The notes beneath the pieces were generated by a model. That model ran no database searches and was not told the DNA's origin. It worked only from the letters and a program-made list of their open reading frames with translations. The translations under genes and the position numbers were made by a program. A stretch of 34,894 nt of DNA from JBAZTO01 sp041661865 (GTDB lineage: Bacteria > Planctomycetota > Phycisphaerae > SM23-33). Where the stretch lies: contig JBAZTO010000045.1 in assembly GCA_041661865.1 (NCBI GenBank), forward strand, positions 1 to 34,894, in the 5' to 3' direction. Of this stretch, positions 1-7,277 are shown in pieces. The stretch's first letter is position 1. Every line of letters begins with the position of its first letter.

Positions 1-38
1 TGGCTTGACAACCCGCTACATAGCGGGGCGAAAGAAAT

Positions 39-129
39 TTCTGCCGGCCCGTCGGGCCTTGTGTTCCTGGGGCTGGCCTCCGGGGCCTGACGGCCCCGGC
101 TAAATCCTTCTCGGCCCTTCAGGCCTGCC
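39..129. repeat. 91-bp direct repeat, copy 1
   Basis: This GC-rich segment recurs at 456-546 in the same orientation with one visible mismatch (GTCGGGCC here, TTCGGGCC there). It contains short self-complementary runs around GGGGCC/GGCCCC. A small perfect hairpin (CCCGCTA-CA-TAGCGGG, 12-27) lies just upstream and could be the end of an upstream transcript, but no T-run follows it. No credible gene overlaps; reading frames through it are of repeat composition. Confidence 0.85.
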
Positions 130-384
130 AAAGAATCTTTTCCCGGATGGAAGACACAGGCCAGACGCCTGTGCTGCCTGTTGCAAGCCCGCTTCCCTGA
201 TATGCGAGTGTCAGGTCCGGCGGCAGCGCGTCTGCGCAACAATCGCGACACGAAAAATGAGGGCTGCGCGACAGGAATTGCGCGCAAGAGACGGGCGCTT
301 GCCCCCGCCCGCAATGAAAACGCGGAATAATTCCCTTTTTTTGCTTCCGGCCAGGGTAAGCAATATTGGCGCACAAATGTTGAT

Positions 385-400
385 TGTTCCACGTGGAACA
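385..400. promoter_or_regulatory. parS: putative parS centromere site (ParB-binding palindrome)
   Basis: TGTTCCACGTGGAACA is a perfect 16-bp palindrome that fits the bacterial parS consensus TGTTnCACGTGnAACA at every fixed position. ParB binds such sites near the replication origin and loads SMC and ParA-driven segregation complexes. The site is in non-coding DNA between two 91-bp direct repeats. No parA, parB, dnaA or gidB gene is in the window, so the assignment rests on the sequence match. I saw no second copy in the window. Confidence 0.7.
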
Positions 401-455
401 TTTTGAGAGCGATTCTCGGCAGCGGCTAGAGCGGGATCTGAGGTCCGCAGGACCG

Positions 456-546
456 TTCTGCCGGCCCTTCGGGCCTTGTGTTCCTGGGGCTGGCCTCCGG
501 GGCCTGACGGCCCCGGCTAAATCCTTCTCGGCCCTTCAGGCCTGCC
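456..546. repeat. 91-bp direct repeat, copy 2
   Basis: This is the second copy of the repeat at 39-129. The two copies lie 326 bp apart and bracket the parS-like palindrome. The flanks diverge immediately on both sides of each copy, so the 91-bp boundaries are sharp. Confidence 0.85.
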
Positions 547-578
547 GAATCCCGGCTTCTTCCCGTATCGCATATCAG

Positions 579-722
579 GGAGGTGGAGTTCCAACTCCAC
601 CTCCTTTTCGTTCGTCATGGACATCTTCGCGGCGGAGTAGGAACTCCGCCGCGCATCTGCGACAGAACGATTCCGCGTGCAACGAGTTGCACGCCCTACC
701 ACTGGCCTGTCGGCCGGCAGGT
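579..722. repeat. cluster of four extragenic palindromes
   Basis: Four unrelated hairpins follow each other. 579-604 is a 12-bp perfect stem around CC, 629-652 a 10-bp perfect stem around AGGA, and 675-694 a 9-bp perfect stem around GA. 706-721 is a nearly perfect CCTG...CAGG palindrome. The last two are each followed by a GTTGCACGCyCTAC tag. They resemble the extragenic hairpins found elsewhere in the window, and the cluster sits just upstream of the lyase promoter. Confidence 0.75.
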
Positions 723-763
723 TGCACGCTCTACAGAATGCCCAAGAATTTGCGAAACTGGTG

Positions 764-791
764 TTGATAGAGTCTTTTTCTCGCCTATAAT
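764..791 (+). promoter_or_regulatory. sigma70-type promoter for the pectate-lyase-like gene
   Basis: TTGATA (764-769) and TATAAT (786-791) are separated by 16 bp, close to the consensus of the housekeeping sigma factor. Transcription from here would give an approximately 465-nt leader before the start codon at 1265, which is unusually long. Confidence 0.55.
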
Positions 792-1015
792 TGGTTTCTC
801 GCGTATTTTTCATTTCCAGTGAAGCGGATTCTTCTTCGTCCTCTGTCGGGTCGTGACCGGCGTTCCGGCCGGGCTTCGAGTCGTACGGTAGTCGGCCCTG
901 TTTGGGCGACATTCCAGGAGGTCGAAGTGTCTGTCCCCCCGGCCGAGACGTTTCCAATAGTCGTGCTTGGGCCTTGTGTTTCCGTGAGGTTCTCTGGCAT
1001 CTTTGAAGCTTAGCA

Positions 1016-1123
1016 AGGAGGTATTGATGGTCTGATGAAACCGTATGTTCTTGTATGACCTTGCGTATGTGTTGTTGCAGTAAGGGCGAAGGAACAGGCC
1101 AATGGTTCCTCGCACACTGAGAG
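1016..1123 (+). promoter_or_regulatory. leader with strong Shine-Dalgarno and chained mini-ORFs
   Basis: AAGGAGGT (1015-1022) precedes ATG 1027, which opens a two-codon frame ending in TGA (1033-1035). That stop overlaps ATG 1035, a seven-codon frame (stop 1056-1058). This overlaps ATG 1055, a 21-codon frame (stop 1118-1120), and three bases later ATG 1124 opens a frame in phase with the lyase. The chain is visible; a role in attenuation or translational coupling is only inferred and could be chance. Confidence 0.25.
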
Positions 1124-1264
1124 ATGTTGCCGAGGCTTTTCTCGAATCAGGTTTTCGACAGGACGCCGCCGGTTCAGGCGGCCCCTGCCGCTGCGAATGA
1201 CGAAAACGCTGTCGGCAACGGAACAAACGGCGCCGCCCAGAACGGCCCAAAAGGAGATTCACTC

Positions 1265-3466
1265 ATGAGTAAGATAGCAGCATTTGCAACAGTGGCTCTG
1301 GTCCTGACGCTCGCCGCCGGGACGAGTCTGGCCGATACCCATGCATGGAACGTAGCCAGCGGGAACTGGAACGTATCGGGGAGTTGGAATCCCGCGAGCG
1401 TTCCGGCCTCCGGCGACAACGCCGATATTAGGAGAGCCGGTAGCACCGCCACCATCCCCAGCGGCTACACGGCGAACATTGCGCAAACCTACGTCTACAA
1501 CTCGAGCAGGCCGACACTGGTTATTAACGGCACCTTGCGTGGAACCTCCGGGCTAAAGATAGGGTACGCTTCCAGCGGCCTGGGCAAGGGGGAGCAGTAT
1601 GGAGACGCGAACCTGAATTCTAACCTGACCCTCGGCGACGGCGGAAGCTCCCGCTACAGCACCGCTGACGGCGCCTACAACCAGCATAGCGGAACCCTTA
1701 CCTGTGGCTGTATCCTCACCGGCGACCGGGCAGGCCTTGGGAAGTTTACCCAGTACGGCGGTGTCGCCAACACCGGTTGGATACACGTCGGATATGACAC
1801 AAGCATGCCCTGTGAGGTCAACCTGATGGGTGGCTCGATGACCACCGGCGGCTTCAAGGTGGCCAGTGGCAAGCTGACGATGGGCCGATGGTCCACCTTC
1901 AGCAGCACCGGTACCGTGGAGGTTCTTGCCAACGGCACCGTTGCGGCGGAAATCGCCAGTGGCGTAAACGGGCATGTTGACGTGACGGCCAATGTCACGC
2001 TGTACAGCGGCTGCACGCTGGTGATAGACCAGATTGATGGATACGAGCCCTCCAATCACCAGGAGTTCACGCTGATCAATTGCACCGGCGGCGCGACCAT
2101 CAGCGGCACCTTCACCAATGTGCCGACCGCCTGGACCACCGAGCTCCGCAACAGCAACACGCAGCTTGTGGCCATCTACCACACCCAGACGCGTGCCTTC
2201 CCCGGCGCCGAGGGCTACGGCGCCTATGCCACCGGCGGCCGTGGCGGCAGCGTCTACCACGTGACGAACACCAACGACAGCGGCTCCGGTTCACTCCGCG
2301 ACGGTATCGGTTCCAGCAAGACGATCGTGTTCGACATTGGCGGCACCATCACCCTGTCCAGCACGATGTGGGTTGACAGCCTGAGCAATCTGACGATTGC
2401 CGGGCAGACGGCCCCCAGCGACAGCGGCGGCATCTGCGTGAGGGACTACAGGCTCCGCCCCGGTTCCTCAACCAGCGGCCTGGTCATGCGATACATGCGC
2501 CTCCGTCTGGGTACCAGTGGCGCCAATAGCGGGGATACCTTGGATACGTCATGCTACAACTCGATCATCGACCACTGCTCGGTGTCCTGGGGCAAAGATG
2601 AGTGCTTCTCGGCCAGGGGGACCAATCTCACCGCCTCCTGGAACATCATCAGCGAAGGCATCAATGACGCAGCGCACGGCTATGGATCCTTGATTGACCC
2701 GCAGACCAGCGGGGTCCGGATGAGCTGGCACCATAACCTCTATGCGCACCATCTTGGGCGTATGCCCCGCGCCGGCGCCCAGAACGGCGCCAATGATTTC
2801 CTGATGGACTACGTCAACAACGTGACCTACAACTGGGGCACCACCCAGGACTGGGGCTGCTGGGGTTGCGTGGGCGCGGAATACCTCAACACCAACTGGG
2901 TCAACAACTACGCCATCGCCGGTTCCAACACGGGAACCGCTGCTTACTGCAACACCGTCATGAGTACCAGCAGTAGCGGCGCGACCTGCCGTGTCTATCA
3001 TACCGGCAACTATATCGACACCGACAAGGACACCTCCCACGACGGTGTTGCCGTGACCAACAACAACTTCAAGGGTGGCAGGACGATCCAGGCCTCGGCC
3101 TTCACGATTCCGACCCTTTATGCCATCACCACCAGCGATGCCAACACGGCTTACCAGGCGGTGCTGGCCGGCGTCGGGGCGACCCTTCCGGCACGTGACA
3201 GCCGTGACACGAGTGTCGTCAACAGCGTGAGTAACCGCAACGGCGCCATCATCAGCAGCACGCCCGCCTATCCGTCGTTGGCCACCGGCACCACGCCGAC
3301 CGACACGGACCAGGACGGCATGCCTGACAGTTGGGAGAACTGGTACGGCACCGATCCCAACACCCCCGACAACAACGGCGACCTGGATTCCAACGACGAG
3401 TACACCAACCTCGAGCGTTACCTCCAGTACCGCGTGGATTCCAACAGTGTCACCGCAGGCCACTAA
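1265..3466 (+). CDS. secreted PL1-type pectate-lyase-like protein
   Basis: A 733-residue exported protein, probably cleaving polygalacturonan by beta-elimination outside the cytoplasm. The start at 1265 follows AAGGAG at good spacing and gives a clean signal peptide (residues 1-23, ending SLADT). Residues about 25-300 are Gly/Thr/Asn-rich repeats like the beta-strand repeats of autotransporter-type surface proteins. Residues about 311-660 form a PL1-like right-handed beta-helix. It shows AFPGAEGYG, a DHCSVSWG motif (436-443) where PL1 enzymes bind calcium, and WHHNLYAHHLGRMPR (488-502), whose Arg499 or Arg502 fits the catalytic arginine. Residues 680-725 are an Asp/Asn-rich, probably calcium-binding tail (DTDQDGMPDSWE). 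There is no PEP-CTERM anchor, unlike the protein at 32957. KduD at 18953 supports a role in pectin use. Substrate is inferred from family; a frame open upstream to 1124 was not used because it lacks a ribosome site and a signal peptide. Confidence 0.85.
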   Translation: MSKIAAFATVALVLTLAAGTSLADTHAWNVASGNWNVSGSWNPASVPASGDNADIRRAGSTATIPSGYTANIAQTYVYNSSRPTLVINGTLRGTSGLKIGYASSGLGKGEQYGDANLNSNLTLGDGGSSRYSTADGAYNQHSGTLTCGCILTGDRAGLGKFTQYGGVANTGWIHVGYDTSMPCEVNLMGGSMTTGGFKVASGKLTMGRWSTFSSTGTVEVLANGTVAAEIASGVNGHVDVTANVTLYSGCTLVIDQIDGYEPSNHQEFTLINCTGGATISGTFTNVPTAWTTELRNSNTQLVAIYHTQTRAFPGAEGYGAYATGGRGGSVYHVTNTNDSGSGSLRDGIGSSKTIVFDIGGTITLSSTMWVDSLSNLTIAGQTAPSDSGGICVRDYRLRPGSSTSGLVMRYMRLRLGTSGANSGDTLDTSCYNSIIDHCSVSWGKDECFSARGTNLTASWNIISEGINDAAHGYGSLIDPQTSGVRMSWHHNLYAHHLGRMPRAGAQNGANDFLMDYVNNVTYNWGTTQDWGCWGCVGAEYLNTNWVNNYAIAGSNTGTAAYCNTVMSTSSSGATCRVYHTGNYIDTDKDTSHDGVAVTNNNFKGGRTIQASAFTIPTLYAITTSDANTAYQAVLAGVGATLPARDSRDTSVVNSVSNRNGAIISSTPAYPSLATGTTPTDTDQDGMPDSWENWYGTDPNTPDNNGDLDSNDEYTNLERYLQYRVDSNSVTAGH

Positions 3467-3499
3467 GGGCCGAAGCTGTTGGATGTGAGATGTGAACTC

Positions 3500-3545
3500 G
3501 GACAACTGGAGCCGGGAAACTGGTTCCAGTTGTCCGTTAATTTTA
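3500..3545 (+). terminator. intrinsic terminator after the lyase gene
   Basis: A perfect 11-bp stem (GGACAACTGGA, 3500-3510, with TCCAGTTGTCC, 3525-3535) encloses a 14-nt loop. It is followed by the T-rich run GTTAATTTTA. It lies 34 bp beyond the lyase stop codon. Confidence 0.65.
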
Positions 3546-3572
3546 ATGCCCTGTCCCTGATGTTGTGGTCGA

Positions 3573-3601
3573 TTGACATCCTGCCGGGCCACGGCTAGGA
3601 T
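3573..3601 (+). promoter_or_regulatory. sigma70-type promoter for thioredoxin
   Basis: A perfect TTGACA (3573-3578) is followed after 17 bp by TAGGAT (3596-3601). It lies between the lyase terminator and the thioredoxin start at 3668, giving a leader of about 60 nt. Confidence 0.6.
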
Positions 3602-3667
3602 TCTGACGCCGCGGACGGAGCGACTTCACGGTTGGAATCGGCGTCCGCGGATAGGGAAGGAGTCGAG

Positions 3668-4003
3668 ATGGCCTCGGAAAACGTACTGCAACTGACGGAC
3701 GAGAACTTCGACCAGGAGATGCTCCAGGAGGGTACGGTCGCCCTGGTGGATTTCTGGGCTGAATGGTGCATGCCCTGCAAGATGCTGTCCCCCACGATCG
3801 ACGACCTGGCCAAGGACTACGCCGGGAAGATCAAGGTCGGCAAGGTTGACACCGACGCCTGCCGCGCGACGGCCATGAAGTTCAACATCAGTGCCATCCC
3901 GACGGTGATTCTATTGAAGGACGGGCAGATGAAGAAGAAGTTCGTCGGCCTGCAGCAGAAGCGGGATTTCAAGGCGGCCATCGACGAGGCATTGGCCTCT
4001 TAG
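3668..4003 (+). CDS. trxA: thioredoxin with WCMPC active site
   Basis: A 111-residue cytoplasmic thioredoxin, a disulfide reductase recycled by thioredoxin reductase. The start at 3668 follows GAAGGAG and yields MASENVLQLTDENF, the usual N-terminus of the family; an ATG at 3632 is in frame but has no ribosome site. The active site is W33-C34-M35-P36-C37-K38, and the cis-proline is P78 in SAIPTV. The usual glycine between Cys34 and Pro36 is methionine, which should affect redox potential or partner choice. The gene has its own promoter and is a single-gene unit: a terminator lies upstream and a long palindromic element begins at its stop codon. Confidence 0.93.
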   Translation: MASENVLQLTDENFDQEMLQEGTVALVDFWAEWCMPCKMLSPTIDDLAKDYAGKIKVGKVDTDACRATAMKFNISAIPTVILLKDGQMKKKFVGLQQKRDFKAAIDEALAS

Positions 4004-4134
4004 AACGTGTATGAAAACGTAGCATGGGCGTCTCGCCCATGAGTATCACGGCCGTCCCGGCCGTGTCGAGCCGTTCCAGAACATGGGCAGGATGCCCATG
4101 AGTCGCGGGCAACGGCGGTTTTCATACACGTTCT
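4002..4134. repeat. composite extragenic palindrome, copy A
   Basis: Outer arms AGAACGTGTATGAAAAC (4002-4018) and its exact complement (4118-4134) enclose internal hairpins. The first is CATGGGCG-TCT-CGCCCATG (4023-4041); a CACGGCCG-TCC-CGGCCGTG hairpin follows, and an imperfect one lies near 4082-4100. The left outer arm overlaps the thioredoxin stop codon. The internal layout matches 27017-27160 and 31213-31366, but the outer arms are unique to this copy. Confidence 0.85.
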
Positions 4135-4235
4135 TAGGTCATTACGCGACGCTGTGGGCTTATGGGCGTGTGCGGGTCAGGCCGCGGTGTTAGCAGCCTG
4201 CTCCCCGGTCGGGACTGTCCAAGCAAAGGCACGCC

Positions 4236-4919
4236 ATGGACGCATTATCACGCGACGAGGTGCGGCGGATCGACCGCACAGCCATTGAGCAACTGGGCGT
4301 CCCCGGCGTCATCCTGATGGAAAATGCCGGGCGCGGCGCCACCGATGCCATCATCAAGCTCCTGGGCAGTCCCGACGGCAAGCGGGTGGCCATTGTCGCC
4401 GGCGGTGGAAACAATGGCGGTGACGGCTTCGTGATTGCCCGGCACCTGGCCATCCGCGGCGTGGACGTGACGACATTTCTCCTGACCCCGCCGGACAAAA
4501 TCGCCGGCGACGCAGCCGTGAATCTCTCCATCCTCCGCAGGCTGGGGCATGCGATCCGCCCACTGGGCCCGCGTGACCTGGTCAAACTTGCGGCGACCCT
4601 GGTCCCCTTCGACATGATCGTTGATGCGATCGGCGGCACGGGCATTCGCGGGCCGTTGCGGGGCGAGCAGGCGGCCGCGGTGGAGGCTGTCAATGCCGCA
4701 CATCGCCCGGTGGTGGCGGTGGACATTCCCACGGGCCTGGACTGCGACAGCGGCGCTGCCGGCGGGCCGACTATCCGTGCGACCCTGACCGTCACCTTCG
4801 TGGCCTGGAAGAAGGGTTTCGACACTCCTGGCGCCGAGGCCTTTACCGGCAAGATTATCGTGGCGGACATCGGCGTCCCGGCCGAGGTCGTCGCCGACTT
4901 GCCGGCCAAGGGCCAATAA
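4236..4919 (+). CDS. nnrE: NAD(P)H-hydrate epimerase (YjeF N-terminal domain)
   Basis: A 227-residue standalone epimerase that interconverts the R and S forms of hydrated NAD(P)H, so that a separate dehydratase can repair the damaged cofactor. Family motifs are present: MENAG near residue 28, GGGNNGGDG at 56-64, DAIGGTGIRGPL at 130-141 and DIPTGLDCDSG at 163-173. In many bacteria this domain is fused to the ADP-dependent dehydratase (NnrD); here the protein ends after the epimerase domain, and no dehydratase gene is in the window. The start at ATG 4236 gives the expected MDALSRDEVRRID beginning, although the upstream sequence has no strong Shine-Dalgarno. A composite palindrome begins two bases after the stop codon. 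Confidence 0.9.
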   Translation: MDALSRDEVRRIDRTAIEQLGVPGVILMENAGRGATDAIIKLLGSPDGKRVAIVAGGGNNGGDGFVIARHLAIRGVDVTTFLLTPPDKIAGDAAVNLSILRRLGHAIRPLGPRDLVKLAATLVPFDMIVDAIGGTGIRGPLRGEQAAAVEAVNAAHRPVVAVDIPTGLDCDSGAAGGPTIRATLTVTFVAWKKGFDTPGAEAFTGKIIVADIGVPAEVVADLPAKGQ

Positions 4920-4920
4920 T

Positions 4921-5041
4921 CCGTTGAAAAAGTGTGGCCCAGCCGCCCTCGGCTGGGACGGGATCGCAAGAACACTCGTATTTTCAGGAATTCCACGCCC
5001 GAGGGCGGGCGTGCCACAGGCTGGAATGGCTTTTTCAACGG
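4921..5041. repeat. composite extragenic palindrome, copy D
   Basis: Outer arms CCGTTGAAAAAG (4921-4932) and CTTTTTCAACGG (5030-5041) enclose two hairpins with complementary loops: CCCAGCCG-CCCT-CGGCTGGG (4938-4957) and CACGCCCG-AGGG-CGGGCGTG (4994-5013). The element starts two bases after the nnrE stop. An ATG at 4934 inside it would extend the next gene, but that extension is repeat sequence. Confidence 0.85.
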
Positions 5042-5126
5042 GCGGCTAACACTCCGTCCGTTTTTGAAACTGGGGGTTGGGTGCCAACAGTTGAATGTTC
5101 TCTTTTTCCTTCTCTTTTCCCTCCGG

Positions 5127-5155
5127 GCGAGCCCACGGAGATTATAATCTCGCCC
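5127..5155 (+). promoter_or_regulatory. nested palindrome covering the start region of the membrane protein gene
   Basis: GGGCGAG (5127-5133) pairs with CTCGCCC (5149-5155), and between them lies the perfect 14-bp palindrome GAGATTATAATCTC (5138-5151). The structure ends 3 nt before ATG 5159 and contains the only GGAG nearby. It could hide the ribosome site or be an operator; which is not decidable here. Confidence 0.35.
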
Positions 5156-5158
5156 AGG

Positions 5159-7036
5159 ATGCCCCATCAGCAACGCCATATCGCCAGGAAGTCAGCGACC
5201 GCGTCGCCCCCGGCAGTCCCGCCGGCCTTGGCGGGCACACGGAGCGTCGCGGCCGTCGCGGCCGGGGTGTCGGTGGTTCTGGCATGTGCATTCGCGTTGC
5301 TGCTGGCAACACAACGTGTCACCAGTAGCGACCTGGGCTATCACCTGGCATACGGGGAGCAATTCCTGGCTACCGGCGGGCCGGTGGACACCAACGAGTT
5401 CATCTACACGCTCCCGCAGACGCCATCCCAGCGAGAGGCTTGCCCCCCGGGGCCGGGGTGCTGGTACGACTCGCTGGGCCGCTACCGCTTTGCCAATGCC
5501 AATTGGCTCAGTCAGGCGATCATCGCCATCCTGTACCGCTTTGGGGGGATGACCGCGATGTCCCTGCTGCCCACAGCCTGCATGGCGGCCGTGCTGGGAA
5601 TAATGATCGCGACATGCCGTCGGCTGCGGGTTTCGTGGGTTGCCATCGCCGCCGGCGTGGTGTTAGTGACGCTGGGCGTTTCGGGGCGATACGCGCCTCG
5701 GCCGGAGATGATCGCGTATCCGCTCCTGGTCGCACAGATGTGCCTGTTGCTGGCGATCGAGAGCGGCGGATTGCTGTCTATGCGGTCGGCAGTATTCTTG
5801 GTCGGCCTGCAAGTGATCCTGGTCAATGTGCATAGTTATTTCCTGTTGGGCGCGGGAATGACGGGCGCCATGCTGGCCGACCAGGTTTTGCGAGCGGCCT
5901 GGCTGCGATGGCGCGGACAGGATCGGCCGGCGCTAACGGCTGCCGCCGCCAATGCCTGGCGGTTGGGGGCCGTCCTGGCGGCGCAGGCGGGCGCGTGTCT
6001 GGTAAACCCCTGGACGTGGCGGCTGGCGGTGATGCCCATCCAGACGGCCCTGTATCTGCGGGAACATCATGTAACCGCCACCGAGTTTGCCGGGCCCAGG
6101 CACCCTTGGTCGGTCATCCATGAAATCGTCAATACTGCCGGCGTCCTGGCCATGGAGGGTCTGACGAAGGCATCCGCGCAGATTGTGCTGGTGCTCCTAT
6201 TGGCCGGCGTCGGGTGCCTTGTTGCCCTTGGTCGCCGTCGATGGGGGCTGGCGGCGATCCTGGCGGCAATGGGAGCCATCGCCCTGTCGATGGTGCGTAA
6301 TGTCGCGCCGGCTTCGGTGCTGATCGTACCGGCGGCGCTGTGTGCATTCCGGCCTGCTATGGCGAGACCGTCGGCAGGGGGGTCGGTCGCGGCCCATCGA
6401 CGAGCGGCAATCCTGGCGGCGCTGGGGCTGTCCACTCTGTCGCTCTGGTGGAGTTGGGCGGTGGTGACCAGTCGTTTCCACCAGGCTGTTGGATGGGCGG
6501 ACCGTTTCGGGATCGGCCCTGCCAGGCGATATCTGCCCCTGGACGCAGCCGATTGGCTCAACAAGCACAAGCCCGCGGGCAGGATGTGGACGGATTTCGA
6601 CCAATCCTCGAACCTTTATTATTTCACCCAGCCGCACCGCGACGTGCCGATCCTCACCAACACGTGGGCGTACCCTCCGCAGGTCATGCTGATGGTGCTG
6701 AACCACCTGGCCGGGACGCCGTTCGATCCGCTGGTCCGGGAGTATTCCATCGAGATCGTGGCCATGGGAAGAGGCGTCACGAATGCCTCGCTCGTGCGAT
6801 CGCTGGCGAATGACCCGCGATGGACGATCGTACACCTGGACGCCGGGAGCGTCATCTTTCTCCGTAACGAAGGCCCTAACGCCGACCTGGCCCGCCGGTT
6901 CGCCATTCCAGCCCCCGCAGGCCCTTCGACATCGCTCAGGGCAGGCGCAGAGGCGGCGGAAATAGATGCGGGTAGCACAGGCGCCTCACCTGTGGTAGGC
7001 GATGGTAGCAGAGGCGTCTCGCCTGTGGGCCGCTGA
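5159..7036 (+). CDS. polytopic membrane protein, GT-C-like
   Basis: About 625 residues. A first membrane segment lies near residues 28-50, followed by the loop SSDLGYHLAYGEQFLATG (D58, H62) and roughly ten more hydrophobic segments to about residue 450. The C-terminal domain is soluble (DWLNKHKPAGRMWTDFD onward). The Asp and His in the first extracytoplasmic loop, followed by a polar stretch before a run of helices, recall GT-C membrane glycosyltransferases that use lipid-linked sugars. I do not recognise a named family, so this is inferred from topology. The start is uncertain: ATG 5159 lies just after a nested palindrome and lacks a good Shine-Dalgarno; the frame is open back to 4934, but that part is repeat DNA. 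The last 25 or so residues are encoded by degenerate palindromic repeats. Confidence 0.6.
   Translation: MPHQQRHIARKSATASPPAVPPALAGTRSVAAVAAGVSVVLACAFALLLATQRVTSSDLGYHLAYGEQFLATGGPVDTNEFIYTLPQTPSQREACPPGPGCWYDSLGRYRFANANWLSQAIIAILYRFGGMTAMSLLPTACMAAVLGIMIATCRRLRVSWVAIAAGVVLVTLGVSGRYAPRPEMIAYPLLVAQMCLLLAIESGGLLSMRSAVFLVGLQVILVNVHSYFLLGAGMTGAMLADQVLRAAWLRWRGQDRPALTAAAANAWRLGAVLAAQAGACLVNPWTWRLAVMPIQTALYLREHHVTATEFAGPRHPWSVIHEIVNTAGVLAMEGLTKASAQIVLVLLLAGVGCLVALGRRRWGLAAILAAMGAIALSMVRNVAPASVLIVPAALCAFRPAMARPSAGGSVAAHRRAAILAALGLSTLSLWWSWAVVTSRFHQAVGWADRFGIGPARRYLPLDAADWLNKHKPAGRMWTDFDQSSNLYYFTQPHRDVPILTNTWAYPPQVMLMVLNHLAGTPFDPLVREYSIEIVAMGRGVTNASLVRSLANDPRWTIVHLDAGSVIFLRNEGPNADLARRFAIPAPAGPSTSLRAGAEAAEIDAGSTGASPVVGDGSRGVSPVGR
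6962..7031. repeat. two degenerate short palindromes inside the 3' end of a coding region
   Basis: GGTAGCACAGGCGCCTCACCTGTG and, after a short spacer, GGTAGCAGAGGCGTCTCGCCTGTG match the GTAGCACAGGCG-TCT-CGCCTGTG unit seen at 26221 and 27291. Each has a stem mismatch. In the reading frame they encode GSTGASPV and GSRGVSPV at the C-terminus of the membrane protein. Confidence 0.8.
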
Positions 7037-7277
7037 GCCGATCGATCAAACTTAGACGGGCGTGCCCCATTCGTTTGGTACGCCTGTTTTCTTTGTATAC
7101 CGGTCGCAGGAGGCATGTCCACACACTGCATGTGGCCCCTGCGAGGGGCAAGTATCGCTTGGCGAGACAAAACGGTTTCGGTTAAAGTCAATGCGTCCGA
7201 TCGGCGTGGATCTTCCCCCGCGCCGGACCCGGTGAGCCAAAGTCCACGTCGTGCCCAGGTGCGAAAGGAAGCGAAGA

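Noticed and set aside
384..767. A 127-codon plus-strand frame over the left repeats and hairpins
   Set aside because: It runs through the parS-like palindrome, the 91-bp repeat and the hairpin cluster, has no ribosome site and has repeat-like composition.
1124..1264. N-terminal extension of the lyase to ATG 1124
   Set aside because: It would put 47 low-complexity residues before a perfect signal peptide, while ATG 1265 has AAGGAG.
4002..4134. CRISPR array made of short repeats
   Set aside because: The units are palindromes with variable stems and irregular spacing, not identical repeats with equal-length spacers, and no cas genes are present.
4934..5158. N-terminal extension of the membrane protein to ATG 4934
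   Set aside because: The first 36 codons are part of a palindromic repeat and the rest has no membrane helix or ribosome site.
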